Of a stretch of 64,000 nucleotides of DNA, positions 33,762 to 42,220 are shown piece after piece (position 1 is the stretch's first letter; each line of letters starts with the position of its first letter). The notes below the pieces were generated by a model. That model saw only the letters and a program-made list of their open reading frames with translations. It was not told the origin of the DNA and ran no database searches. The DNA lies in NCBI GenBank assembly GCA_038323655.1, contig JBBQHE010000001.1, forward strand, positions 6,610 to 70,609, read 5' to 3'. Source of the DNA: Humitalea sp038323655 (GTDB taxonomy: Bacteria > Pseudomonadota > Alphaproteobacteria > Acetobacterales > Acetobacteraceae). Both the position numbers and the translations under genes were made by a program.

Positions 33762-35642
33762 TCAGTTCTGAAATACCCTGGCCGAAAGCGCCGTCTGGTA
33801 GATCAGGTTCAGGAAGTCACGGGCGATCTGGAAGTTCTTCGGGTCAAGCCGGGGCAGCACGATCACCTCATCCCCCGGCGCCGGGCCCGTGGTGGGTTCC
33901 AGCTCCACCTCACCGCTGGCGCGGCGGATGATGGCGCGGGATTCATCGGCACGCAGCCCATAGCCGCCGGCCGCCTGGATGTAGTCCGGGATACGCAGGC
34001 TGCTGCGCCAGACCACCGCCTGCGGCGCGCCGACCTCGCCCGACACCATCACCGTATCGACGCGGTCGGGGATGACGATGGTGTCGCCGTCTTCCAGGCG
34101 GGTATCGGTGCAGCGCCCACCGCGGGAGACGACAAGCCGTCCCTCGGGCTGGATGCGCCGGCCGCGGGAGATCCATTGCGAGACGAGCTGCGCCTCCGAC
34201 GCGCGGATTTCCGCGACGCCGGTGGTGGCGGAGATGGCGGTGAACAGCTGGCGCTCCAGCCGGTCCAGGGCCTCGTTGATCGAGCGTAACTGCGCCGCGG
34301 CCAGGCGCGGCCGCAGCAGGAAGACCGCGCCGGTATTGGCCAAGGTCGGGTTGACCGCGACATGGTCGAGCAGCTGGCACAGCGTGATGTCGCGATCGGC
34401 GATCAGCACTGAGGGGCCGATGCGGCTGCCTTCGATCGACACGCGCACCGTCGGCACGGGCACGTCGGCGATGAAGGTGATGGCGTCCTGGTCCTGCAGT
34501 TGCAGATTGCCGAGTTCGCCCAGCGTGGCGTAGCGCGCCCAGGGCTGGCTGTTGCGGATGCCACGCACCAGCACGTTCGTCGCCGCCGGCAAGGGCCCTG
34601 CGAGATCGATCAGTTCGCGCCCCGGCATGGTGCGGCCGGCCATCTCGAACAGATAATTGTTGCGGATGGCGCCATCGACGCTGACCAGCGCGCGCTGGCG
34701 CGAGACGATGATGGTGTCGCCCTCCTGCAGGCGCACCTGCGGCAGCTGCCCGCGGGTGAGGAAGGCGTAGAGGTCGATGCGAATTGACTGACCGTTGTTG
34801 CGGCGCAGTTCGACATCGCGGAACGACCCGCGGGAGGGATCGACGCCGCCGGCGCGCGACAGGAAGTCGAGCACCGAATCGGACGCCTGGCCGATATGCC
34901 GGCCGGGCGCTCGCACCATGCCAGTGACGAAGACGCCGATCCGGTTCACGCTGACCAGGACGGCATAAACGTTCACCGACTGGGTGTAGATGCGCTGCAC
35001 CTGCTGTTCGACCACGCGTTGCAGGTCACCCGCGCGGGTGCCGCCGACCGCGACCGGGCCGATGGTGGGGATGAAGATATTGCCGTCGGGGTCGACGAAG
35101 GTCGTGATCTCGGCCTCGGCAGCACCCCAGATGCGGATGCTGACGCGGTCGCCCGGCGTCAGCACATAGGCCGGGTTCGGCGCGTCCGACGATGTGGTGA
35201 CGGGGCGCGTGAACAGCGACGCGCCGAAGACCGCGGTCGGCGGGCCGGCGCGGCGGTCCACCTCACCGAGCGGGGCGACGGCTGTGGCACCGCCCTCGGC
35301 CTCCGTCGATGAGCCCTGGCGCACGGTCGGACGGTCGGTGCCCGACAGCAGGTTGGGCATGACCGGCGCCTGGGCCGCGCTGCCGGCGCCGCCGAAGCCG
35401 GGCAGGTTGCCGAAGCTTTGCCCACCCACCCCGGATGCTGCCGGTGCACCGGCCGAAGCGCCGCCCGGCAACGCCGGGAAGCCTTGGCCGAAGCCACCCG
35501 TGCCCTGCTGCTGCTGCTGGGCCTGCGGCGGCTGGGTCTGCGCGGCGGCAGGCAGGGCCAGCAGCAGCGCCATCATCGCTGTGATGGAAAAGCGGGCACC
35601 GATCACGCGAACACGCCCCGTCGCAAAAGCATCAAGACGCAT
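33762..35642 (-). CDS. polysaccharide export outer-membrane protein (KpsD/Wza-like, SLBB domains)
   Basis: 626 residues. A signal peptide (about residues 17-35, ending LPAAAQ) is followed by a Gln/Gly/Ala-rich linker with five consecutive Gln. The polysaccharide export domain begins YVLTPGDRVSIRIWG, and several SLBB-type modules follow (VFVTGMVRAPGRHIGQASD, VSVDGAIRNNYLFEM, VMVSGEVGAPQAVVW). No lipobox Cys is seen, so it resembles the non-lipidated KpsD type of group 2 capsules more than Wza. Such proteins form the periplasmic/outer-membrane conduit for capsular polysaccharide. The start overlaps the end of kpsE by 11 bases. Confidence 0.9.
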   Translation of the reverse strand: MRLDAFATGRVRVIGARFSITAMMALLLALPAAAQTQPPQAQQQQQGTGGFGQGFPALPGGASAGAPAASGVGGQSFGNLPGFGGAGSAAQAPVMPNLLSGTDRPTVRQGSSTEAEGGATAVAPLGEVDRRAGPPTAVFGASLFTRPVTTSSDAPNPAYVLTPGDRVSIRIWGAAEAEITTFVDPDGNIFIPTIGPVAVGGTRAGDLQRVVEQQVQRIYTQSVNVYAVLVSVNRIGVFVTGMVRAPGRHIGQASDSVLDFLSRAGGVDPSRGSFRDVELRRNNGQSIRIDLYAFLTRGQLPQVRLQEGDTIIVSRQRALVSVDGAIRNNYLFEMAGRTMPGRELIDLAGPLPAATNVLVRGIRNSQPWARYATLGELGNLQLQDQDAITFIADVPVPTVRVSIEGSRIGPSVLIADRDITLCQLLDHVAVNPTLANTGAVFLLRPRLAAAQLRSINEALDRLERQLFTAISATTGVAEIRASEAQLVSQWISRGRRIQPEGRLVVSRGGRCTDTRLEDGDTIVIPDRVDTVMVSGEVGAPQAVVWRSSLRIPDYIQAAGGYGLRADESRAIIRRASGEVELEPTTGPAPGDEVIVLPRLDPKNFQIARDFLNLIYQTALSARVFQN

Positions 35643-36846
35643 GTTCCCGAACCCCGGCGTAGATCAACCAGCCGATCCCATACAGCACCAGCAGCACCGC
35701 GCCCATGGAGACCAAGATATAGGCCGCGCGTGGATAGAGCGGGTATTCGGCCAGGTTGGGCTGCACCACCCGGGCGAGGAAAATCTGCTGCCGGTCGGCC
35801 TCAACCCGCGCGCTTTCCAGCGACGCGGTGGCCGAGGCGAGCTGCCGGTCGGCGAATTCGCGTTCCATGATCAGTCGCTCATAGCCCGCGATCTGCTGCG
35901 GCAGGGCCAGGTCACCCGCCGTGGTGCGGCGCCGTTCCTCGGCGATCTGCGTCTCCAGCGCGCTGATCCTGTTGCGCAGCGATGCGAGCAGCGGGTTATC
36001 GCGCCGCATGAAGGCGGATTTTTCCTGGAACTCGGCCCGGCTGACCAGCAGGGCCTGTTCCAGCGTCGCGAGCGAGACCATGGCCGCCTGGGCCGACGCC
36101 GCGGGGTCGAGCGAGCGTTCGCGTTCGCGGAAGGCGAGCAGCGCATCGCGCGCGACCGCGACCCGGCGTTCGGCGACCTGCACCTCCTGCCGCGCAACCT
36201 GCAGGCTGTCCTCCCGCACCCGTTCCGAAAGCCGGTTCACCATGCCTTCGGCCAGCGCCAGCATGGCGGTGTTCAGCGCGCGCGAATCCTCGGGGCGGAA
36301 ACTGCGCACGCGGATCGAGGTGATGCCGGTGGTCTGGTCGGAGGCGACGGAGACCATGGTGCCGAAGTACCACTGCAGCCATTCCATGCTGGGCTGTTCG
36401 CCCCACAGCCGGGCCAGCGCATCGGCTTCCGGCCGGCGCCAAATGTCGACGACCTGGGGGCTGTCGATCAGGCTGCGGACGGCGTCGTGCGACATCAGGA
36501 AGTCGCGCACCGCCAGGGCCTCGGTCGGCATCGATGCCACGCTGCTGCCGCCGCCGAGCATGGCGCCGAGCCCGCCGCCGGCACCACCACCGGCGCTGAA
36601 CGACGGCATGGCGATCCGCCCGCGCACCTGGAATTTGCTTTCCGACAGGTACTGCGGGGCCGCGAAGCCATACAGGTACAGCGCCGAAATCAGCATGGGC
36701 AGCAGCACGAACACCGTCAGCCCCAGGCGCCGGCGGACGAATGTCACCAACGGCGATGGTCGGCGCGGCATCGGCCGCACCGGTGTCTGCCCGGCCCTAT
36801 CTTCGTCAGCTGACGTAATAGGCGGCGATAGCTTCATCGAGGTCAT
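35632..36846 (-). CDS. kpsE: capsule polysaccharide export inner-membrane protein KpsE-like
   Basis: 404 residues of the PCP (polysaccharide co-polymerase, Wzz/KpsE) type. A first membrane helix (about residues 41-62) is followed by a long periplasmic part with extended coiled coil (about residues 190-350, including ERRVAVARDALLAFRERERS). A second helix lies near the C-terminus (YILVSMGAVLLVLYGIGWLIY). A Gly-rich insertion (about residues 85-100) follows the first strand. KpsE couples the KpsMT ABC transporter to the outer-membrane exporter. The ATG at 36846 has GAGG seven bases upstream, so it is preferred over 36837. It overlaps kpsT by 41 bases. Confidence 0.9.
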   Translation of the reverse strand: MTSMKLSPPITSADEDRAGQTPVRPMPRRPSPLVTFVRRRLGLTVFVLLPMLISALYLYGFAAPQYLSESKFQVRGRIAMPSFSAGGGAGGGLGAMLGGGSSVASMPTEALAVRDFLMSHDAVRSLIDSPQVVDIWRRPEADALARLWGEQPSMEWLQWYFGTMVSVASDQTTGITSIRVRSFRPEDSRALNTAMLALAEGMVNRLSERVREDSLQVARQEVQVAERRVAVARDALLAFRERERSLDPAASAQAAMVSLATLEQALLVSRAEFQEKSAFMRRDNPLLASLRNRISALETQIAEERRRTTAGDLALPQQIAGYERLIMEREFADRQLASATASLESARVEADRQQIFLARVVQPNLAEYPLYPRAAYILVSMGAVLLVLYGIGWLIYAGVREHAS

Positions 36847-37453
36847 CGTAGAACCTCAGCTTTCCGTCTTGCAGCACGGCGGCCCGGCGGCAGTATTGCT
36901 TCACCAGTTCCATGCTGTGGGTGACCATGACCAGGGCCGCGCGTTCCCGCCGGTCCTCGAAGGCCTGGATGCATTTTTCCGTAAAGCGTGAATCGCCGGC
37001 ACCGACGACCTCGTCCACCAGGTAGCACTCGAACTCCATCGCGAATGACAGGCCAAGCAGCAGCCGCCCCATCATGCCGGAGGAATAGTTGCGGGCCGGT
37101 TCGTGGAAATACGGCCCGAGTTCGGCGAATTCCTCGACCTTGGCCAGGGTTTCCTGGATGCCGAGGCCATAGAGCCTGGCAATGAAGCGGGCGTTGTCCG
37201 CCCCCGTCATGGTGGCCTGCACGCCGATCCCGAAGCCGAGCGGCCAGGAGACGGTCATGTCGCGGGTGATGCGCCCGCGCGTCGGCGTGTCCACGCCGCC
37301 CAGAAGGCGCAGCAAGGTGGATTTGCCGGCCCCGTTGCGTCCGAGGATGCCGAGCGCGTCGCCGCGCTCGATCTCCAGGTTGATGCCCTTCAGCACGTCC
37401 CGCATGCCGCTGCGCACCGGGTGCGCCTTCCACACATTTTCGAGCCGGAGCAT
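36806..37453 (-). CDS. kpsT: capsule polysaccharide ABC transporter ATPase KpsT-like
   Basis: 215 residues. Walker A is GRNGAGKSTLLRLLGG, the signature region reads YSSGMMGRLLLGLSFAM and Walker B is CYLVDEVVGAGD. The short length and the VVGAGD variant of Walker B are characteristic of KpsT/Wzt-like polysaccharide exporters. It energises export of lipid-linked capsular polysaccharide across the inner membrane with KpsM, encoded 12 bases upstream. The typical conserved Gln of the Q-loop falls in GIGVQATMTGADNARFI. Confidence 0.95.
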   Translation of the reverse strand: MLRLENVWKAHPVRSGMRDVLKGINLEIERGDALGILGRNGAGKSTLLRLLGGVDTPTRGRITRDMTVSWPLGFGIGVQATMTGADNARFIARLYGLGIQETLAKVEEFAELGPYFHEPARNYSSGMMGRLLLGLSFAMEFECYLVDEVVGAGDSRFTEKCIQAFEDRRERAALVMVTHSMELVKQYCRRAAVLQDGKLRFYDDLDEAIAAYYVS

Positions 37454-37465
37454 GCAGCGCCACCA

Positions 37466-38290
37466 TCAGTACATGTGCAGCCGGGGCCGGGCGACCCGCA
37501 GCATCATCAGCCCGAGGAAATTGACGCCGAGTATCCATTGCAGAACATAGGCGATGTCGTAGTGCGACTTGATCAATAGGCCGAACTGCCCGTCGCGCAG
37601 CAATTCGTTGATGTTCACGAGGGGGCTCAGCAGCGCGATCGCCTGCCAGTCGGGCGGCAGCGTGTCGACCATGAAGAAGGCACCCGACAGCGGCATCATG
37701 ATGTAGGTCAAGGGGTGCACGATGCGGTCCACGATGTCGAACAGGGCGGTGGCGCCGGCGATGAACATTGACAGCCCGTGCGCCAGGAAGAACATCAGGA
37801 CGATCGCCAGCACCACCTTCAGCGGGCTTTGCGTCACGCTGCCGGTGATCCAGCCGCCCACCGCCAGCATGGCCACCAGCACACCGGCGACCGCGAAGAA
37901 CTCCAGCAGATTGCGCGAGACGATGATGTCCTGCAGCGTGATGTCGCGATGATACAGCAACGACAGGTTGGCGTGGACCGCCGTCGTGGCGCGGCTGACG
38001 ATCGCGCGGAACAGAAAGAAGGGGATGTAGCCGATCACGAAGAAGAACAGCATCGACACGCCCGGCGCGCCCGCCATGTCGTGATCGCCGCCGCTGACCA
38101 GATGGATGCCGCCGACCATGCTGCCCAGCATCAGCGGTTCCATGAACAGCCAGATGAAGCCGAAGTTGCTGCGGCCGAAGCGGGTCTGCAGTTCGCGCAT
38201 GATCAGCGCGCCGATCACACGCTCGCGCACCACCAGCATCGCCGCCAGGCCGCGACGTCGTTCGAAGCGCGTGGCGACGATGTCGCTCAT
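37466..38290 (-). CDS. kpsM: capsule polysaccharide ABC transporter permease KpsM-like
   Basis: 274 residues, six predicted membrane helices, ABC-2 type permease. The N-terminal cytoplasmic part ends with VIGALIMRELQTRFGRSNFG, the conserved region of KpsM/Wzm. The ATG at 38290 overlaps the stop of the lipoprotein gene (ATGA). Together with KpsT and KpsE it forms the ABC-dependent (group 2-like) capsule exporter. The frame stays open upstream but that part belongs antisense to other coding. Confidence 0.94.
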   Translation of the reverse strand: MSDIVATRFERRRGLAAMLVVRERVIGALIMRELQTRFGRSNFGFIWLFMEPLMLGSMVGGIHLVSGGDHDMAGAPGVSMLFFFVIGYIPFFLFRAIVSRATTAVHANLSLLYHRDITLQDIIVSRNLLEFFAVAGVLVAMLAVGGWITGSVTQSPLKVVLAIVLMFFLAHGLSMFIAGATALFDIVDRIVHPLTYIMMPLSGAFFMVDTLPPDWQAIALLSPLVNINELLRDGQFGLLIKSHYDIAYVLQWILGVNFLGLMMLRVARPRLHMY

Positions 38291-38805
38291 GAACGCGGCG
38301 CGGCCGGGGTGGCGCGCCGGGCGGCCGGCCGTGTCGCCGGGGGCGCGGCCGCGCGGCGGACTGGCGCCGGGTCGCCGACCAAGGGCACCTGGGGCGGCGG
38401 GGCCGCGGTCGATGCCAGCAGCGGCTGGGAGCCAAGCAGCAGCGGCCGGGTCGCCACCCAGCGCGCGCCATCCTGGCAATAGATCCGTGACAACACCTGC
38501 CGCCCGTCGGCCAATTGCACTTCGCGGCATTGCCGCCCGCTGGCGGCGTTCCAGGCGCGGGCAAGCCGCACCATGCCGGTCTGGCCGGTGGACAGCACGA
38601 CCCGGTCCTGGTCGCCTGGCACTGCCCGGGCGGCAAAGGCGGCGACGGCATCCATCGGCGCCGCCGGCACGGCCGAAGCCTCGACGCTCGACTGCCCGGA
38701 CAGGCCAGCGCAGCCGGCCAGCAACAACAGTCCCGCCGCCAGCGCCGATCGACCGACGGCGGGCGCGCGCAGAGTGGTGGTCCAGGTCTTCGCGGGGCCG
38801 TTCAT
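38287..38805 (-). CDS. putative lipoprotein at the head of the capsule export operon
   Basis: 172 residues. The N-terminal segment ALAAGLLLLAGCAGLSG contains a lipobox (LAGC), so it is probably lipidated. The central part has two cysteines in ASGRQCREVQLADG and LSRIYCQDGARWVATRP, a pattern reminiscent of the C-terminal domain of 17-kDa surface antigens. The C-terminus is a Pro/Ala/Arg-rich tail (from TAAPPPQVPLV). ATG at 38805 with GAGG upstream. Because it is the first gene before kpsM with an ATGA overlap, an accessory role in polysaccharide export at the outer membrane is inferred; no named family is assigned. Confidence 0.7.
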   Translation of the reverse strand: MNGPAKTWTTTLRAPAVGRSALAAGLLLLAGCAGLSGQSSVEASAVPAAPMDAVAAFAARAVPGDQDRVVLSTGQTGMVRLARAWNAASGRQCREVQLADGRQVLSRIYCQDGARWVATRPLLLGSQPLLASTAAPPPQVPLVGDPAPVRRAAAPPATRPAARRATPAAPRS

Positions 38806-38939
38806 GGGCGCCTCATACCGCAAATTCTCCCGCACCGCAAAAAACACGCGTCGGGAAACGCGCTTGTGAGCCGAATGCGCAGGCGCCATCGGTCGCGGCA
38901 GCACTGCCGCCGCCTGGGCAACCATGCTAGCCGCTGCCG
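38806..38939. promoter_or_regulatory. divergent region between capsule export operon and kpsC-like gene
   Basis: 134 bases between divergent starts. It includes a short AT-richer patch (CAAATTCTCCCGCACCGCAAAAAA near 38820-38845) that could hold the promoter of the minus-strand kps operon. No operator is recognisable. Confidence 0.35.
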
Positions 38940-40721
38940 ATGACGTCTACCCGCCGAGACACCCGGCCGGCGAGCCCCGGGCCAACGCCTTCGCCGTCGC
39001 GCACAGGCCTACCGCCGCTGTGGCCGGCGCACCGGTTCGGCAAGGCGACGGGTACGGTCGGTGCCTGGGCCCCGGCGGCGGGCGTCGTCCCGGCCGAGAC
39101 AGCTCTGCACCTGGGCCGGATTGTCCGCCGCCAACGCCTGGGCGGGCCTGCGGGGCTGGCCGATCCTGGACCGGCGGCGCTCAGCACGGCCCCGCCGACA
39201 GACCGGGCCGTGCTGGTGCTGGACCCATGCCCCCGCCAGCCAACGCCGGCCGATCGCAATGCGATGGCCCGGGTCATGGCCGCGGCCCTGGCCGAGGCCG
39301 CAGATCGACCGGTGCTGGTGCTGCCACACCCGTCGGCGGCGCCCCGCGCGCGGCCGCTGCTGGCCGCCTGGCCTGGCGCGCACATCCTGCCGCACCGGCT
39401 GGCAGCCTGGACGCTGCTCGATTCCGCGGCAGTGGTGCACCTGGCCGGCCCAGCCCGCGACCCACCCGACCCCATGGCGGCGCTGGCCGGGGCCGCAGGG
39501 CTGCCGCTGCGTATCGACGGCCTGCCCCAGGACAGCGCCGCCATCTGGGCTGCGGCCCTGGCCGCCACCGCCTGGACCTGCCCGTTCCACGGCACGCCGA
39601 TCACCGCCGAAGCGGGGCTGGCCCTGCTCGGCCAATGGCGGGCGATCGAGGCGCAGAATCGCCGTATCGCCGCGGTCACCGGCATCGCGGTGTGGAAGCG
39701 GGCGGCAATCGCGCCGCTGCTGGCGTCCTCGCGCGGGTTGCCCGCCTTCCGGGCCGCCCCCGGGGCCGCCTTGAAGCGCGCGAAGCGCGACCGCGGCACG
39801 CTCGCCGCCTGGGCCAGCGCCATGCCGGCCGCCCTGCCCGCAGCGGCGGCCGAGGCCGAGGTGCCGCTGCTGCGAATCGAGGACGGCTTTGTCCGCGGCC
39901 GGGGCCTCGGCGCCCGGTTCCAACCCGGCGCGTCCTGGTGCCTGGACGGGCGGGGGGTGCATTACGACGCGGCCCGGCCCTCCGATCTTGAGGCCCTGCT
40001 GGCTGTGGCAGAGTTCCCCCCGCCCCTGCACGCCCGGGCGGCCCGTTTGCGGGCGACCATCACCGACCGCCGCATCAGCAAGTACAACCCGCCCGGCGCC
40101 CCGCTACCCCCCCTGCCCGATGGCCGGCGCATCCTGCTGGTGACAGGCCAGGTCGAGGACGATGCCTCGATGCGGGCCGTCACCGGGAAGGTGCGGCGCA
40201 ACCTCGACCTGCTGCGGGCGGTGCGGGCGGCCGAACCCGGCGCCTTTGTGCTGTACAAGCCACATCCGGACCTGGTCGCCGGCTTTCGCCACGGGCGGAT
40301 CGCCGCGGCCGACCTGCGCGGTCTCGCGGACGCCGTGGTCACAGCGACCCCGCTGCCCGACCTGCTGCCGAAGATCGACGCGCTGCATACGATCTGCTCG
40401 CTGTCGGGCTTCGAGGCGCTGCTGCGTGGCGTGCCCGTCACCTGCTGGGGCCAGCCCGCCTATGCCGGCTGGGGCCTGACCGAGGACCGCGACCCGATCC
40501 CCCGCCGCACCCGCCGCCTGACACTGGACGAACTCGTGGCCGGGATGCTGATCCTCTATCCGCGCTACGTGGACCCCGCGACGGGGCTACCCTGCGGGCC
40601 CGAGATCCTGCTCGACCGGCTGGATGACGCGGCCCTGTGGCGGGCGCCGCGCTGGACGTTGCATCGCGGCCTGCAAGGGTTCTTGACCCGGCTGGTGGCC
40701 GGATGGCGGGGGCTGACGTGA
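38940..40721 (+). CDS. kpsC: KpsC-like capsular beta-Kdo transferase with degenerate N-terminal domain
   Basis: 593 residues. From about residue 239 a full KpsC-type glycosyltransferase domain is visible: GIAVWKRAAIAPLLASSRG, LRIEDGFVRGRGLG (about 312), RRISKYNPPG (about 378), TGQVEDDAS, VLYKPHPDLV (about 438), HTICSLSGFEALLRG (about 482) and WGQPAYAGWGLT. KpsC normally has two such domains and builds the poly-Kdo linker of ABC-exported capsules. Here the N-terminal 230 residues retain only the interdomain piece (CPFHGTPITAEAGLALLGQW) and lack IEDGF, ISKYN and GFEALLRG equivalents. So only one active domain is expected. No good ribosome binding site precedes 38940. The stop overlaps the next SDR gene. 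Confidence 0.85.
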   Translation: MTSTRRDTRPASPGPTPSPSRTGLPPLWPAHRFGKATGTVGAWAPAAGVVPAETALHLGRIVRRQRLGGPAGLADPGPAALSTAPPTDRAVLVLDPCPRQPTPADRNAMARVMAAALAEAADRPVLVLPHPSAAPRARPLLAAWPGAHILPHRLAAWTLLDSAAVVHLAGPARDPPDPMAALAGAAGLPLRIDGLPQDSAAIWAAALAATAWTCPFHGTPITAEAGLALLGQWRAIEAQNRRIAAVTGIAVWKRAAIAPLLASSRGLPAFRAAPGAALKRAKRDRGTLAAWASAMPAALPAAAAEAEVPLLRIEDGFVRGRGLGARFQPGASWCLDGRGVHYDAARPSDLEALLAVAEFPPPLHARAARLRATITDRRISKYNPPGAPLPPLPDGRRILLVTGQVEDDASMRAVTGKVRRNLDLLRAVRAAEPGAFVLYKPHPDLVAGFRHGRIAAADLRGLADAVVTATPLPDLLPKIDALHTICSLSGFEALLRGVPVTCWGQPAYAGWGLTEDRDPIPRRTRRLTLDELVAGMLILYPRYVDPATGLPCGPEILLDRLDDAALWRAPRWTLHRGLQGFLTRLVAGWRGLT

Positions 40722-41482
40722 TCGGCCATGTCGTGATCACCGGCGCCTCGCGCGGGCTCGGGGCCGCGCTGGCGCAGCGCTTCGCCGGCCCCGGGGTGCG
40801 GCTGGGGCTGATCGCGCGTTCGGCCGAGGGCCTCGCCGCCACGGCCGCGGCCTGTGCCACCCGGGGGGCCGTGGTCTCGGTCGCGGTGTTGGATGTGCGG
40901 GATGCGGCAGGGATGGGCGCGGTGCTGGCGGCCTGGCAGGCGCTGGCCCCGATCGATTGCGCCATTGCCAATGCGGGGGTCTCCGGCGGCACGCGCCCCG
41001 ACGGTGCGCCGGAGGGGCTGGACAGCGCCACCCGCCAGGTCGGCGTGAACCTTCAGGGGGCGCTGAACCTGGTTGAACCGCTTTGGCCCGGCATGGCGGC
41101 GGGCGGGCGCATCGCGCTGGTCGCCTCGATCGCGGGCTTCCGCGGCCTGCCCGATATCCCGGCCTATTGCGCCAGCAAGGCGGGCTTGCGGGCCTATGGG
41201 GAGGCCTTGCGGGCCCGGCTCGGCCCCCGCGGGGTGCGGGTGACGGTGCTCTGCCCCGGCTTTTTTGAAAGCGACATGAGCCGCCGCTTCCTGGGCGGCC
41301 AGCCGGGGGCCATGGGCTTGGACCCCGCCGCCGACCGCTGCCATGCGGCGATTGTGCGGGGGCGGGCGCGGCTGGCCTTCCCCTGGCACCTGGCCGCCGG
41401 GCTGCGGCTGCTGGACCTGCTGCCCGCGTCGCTGTCGGACTTTTGCGCGCGCCGGGTGCGGTTCCGGATCGCGCCGGAGTAG
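40718..41482 (+). CDS. SDR family oxidoreductase of the capsule locus
   Basis: 254 residues from the GTG at 40718, in a GTGA overlap with the kpsC-like gene and with a G-run ribosome binding site. An ATG at 40703 is the alternative. Features are VVITGASRGLGAALA (cofactor), ANAGVSGG, catalytic Ser in LVASIAGF and YCASK with Tyr and Lys. The C-terminal 40 residues (FPWHLAAGLRLLDLLPASLS) are hydrophobic, as in SDRs found in capsule loci that end with a membrane-associated tail. The substrate is unknown; coupling with KpsC suggests a role in capsule lipid or sugar synthesis. Confidence 0.85.
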   Translation: MIGHVVITGASRGLGAALAQRFAGPGVRLGLIARSAEGLAATAAACATRGAVVSVAVLDVRDAAGMGAVLAAWQALAPIDCAIANAGVSGGTRPDGAPEGLDSATRQVGVNLQGALNLVEPLWPGMAAGGRIALVASIAGFRGLPDIPAYCASKAGLRAYGEALRARLGPRGVRVTVLCPGFFESDMSRRFLGGQPGAMGLDPAADRCHAAIVRGRARLAFPWHLAAGLRLLDLLPASLSDFCARRVRFRIAPE

Positions 41483-41548
41483 GGTCTGCTCTCGATCGGT
41501 TCGGCTGACGACAGGCGCGGCCTTCGGCTGGCCCAGCCCGATGTCGCC

Positions 41549-42220
41549 TCAGCCTTCCATCGCCCGCCCGGCGCGATGCCGGCGCAGCAGCCACAGCCCG
41601 ATGCCCGCTGCCACGATGAACAGCCCTGCGGCCAGCCCCACTTGCCAGGCGCCGTCGACCCGCACGCCCTTGCCCAGCAAGGCGAACACCACCGTCTGCG
41701 GCAGGTAGCCGAGCGCCGAGGCCGCAAGGAACGGCCCGGCCGCGATGCCCGCCATGCCGGCCAGCAGGTTCAGCGCCAGGTTGTTGCCGACCGGCAGCAG
41801 CCGCAGCGCCAGCGTGGTGCCGAAGGGGTTCTGCACCAGCGTGTCGAGCAGCGGGCGGATTCGCGGCCCGAAGCGACCGGCCAGGCGCCTTTCGGCCCAA
41901 CCGCGCGCCACGAGTCGCGCCCAGCCGAAGGCCGCCGCAGCCCCCACCACCTGGCCCGCCAGGCCCAGGAGACTGCCGAGCAAGGCGCCGAAGGCATAGC
42001 CGCCGACGAAGGCGACCGCCTGGCGCGGCACGCCGACCGCGGTCGCCAGCGCTGCCACGGCGACGAACACGACTTCGGCGCCAAGCCCGCCGCCGGTCAG
42101 GTACTGGTCGGCCCAGGCCGTGCCGGGGGCGACGCCGAGCGTCCGCAGCAGCCAGCCCCCGGCTGCCAGGCCGGCCGCAAGCAGCAGCAGCTTGGCGATC
42201 GACCGGCCGCGGTCGGTCAT
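41549..42220 (-). CDS. TVP38/TMEM64 (VTT domain) membrane protein, second copy
   Basis: 223 residues with about five to six hydrophobic segments. The VTT core reads VPRQAVAFVGGYAFGALLGS with LALRLLPVGNNLALNLLAG later (about residues 135-155), equivalent to the LRLVPLFPFFLVNL region of the copy at 5794-6489. It starts at ATG 42220 and overlaps the GT2 gene stop by ATGA, so they are co-translated. This pairing of a VTT protein and a GT2 of dolichol-phosphate-mannose-synthase type is common in GT2/flippase contexts. A lipid-carrier transport role is inferred. Confidence 0.87.
   Translation of the reverse strand: MTDRGRSIAKLLLLAAGLAAGGWLLRTLGVAPGTAWADQYLTGGGLGAEVVFVAVAALATAVGVPRQAVAFVGGYAFGALLGSLLGLAGQVVGAAAAFGWARLVARGWAERRLAGRFGPRIRPLLDTLVQNPFGTTLALRLLPVGNNLALNLLAGMAGIAAGPFLAASALGYLPQTVVFALLGKGVRVDGAWQVGLAAGLFIVAAGIGLWLLRRHRAGRAMEG

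Noticed and set aside
35500..35530. CTG trinucleotide run in the KpsD-like gene as a regulatory repeat
   Set aside because: It is only a short poly-Gln codon run in a linker and keeps the frame; nothing suggests a regulatory function.
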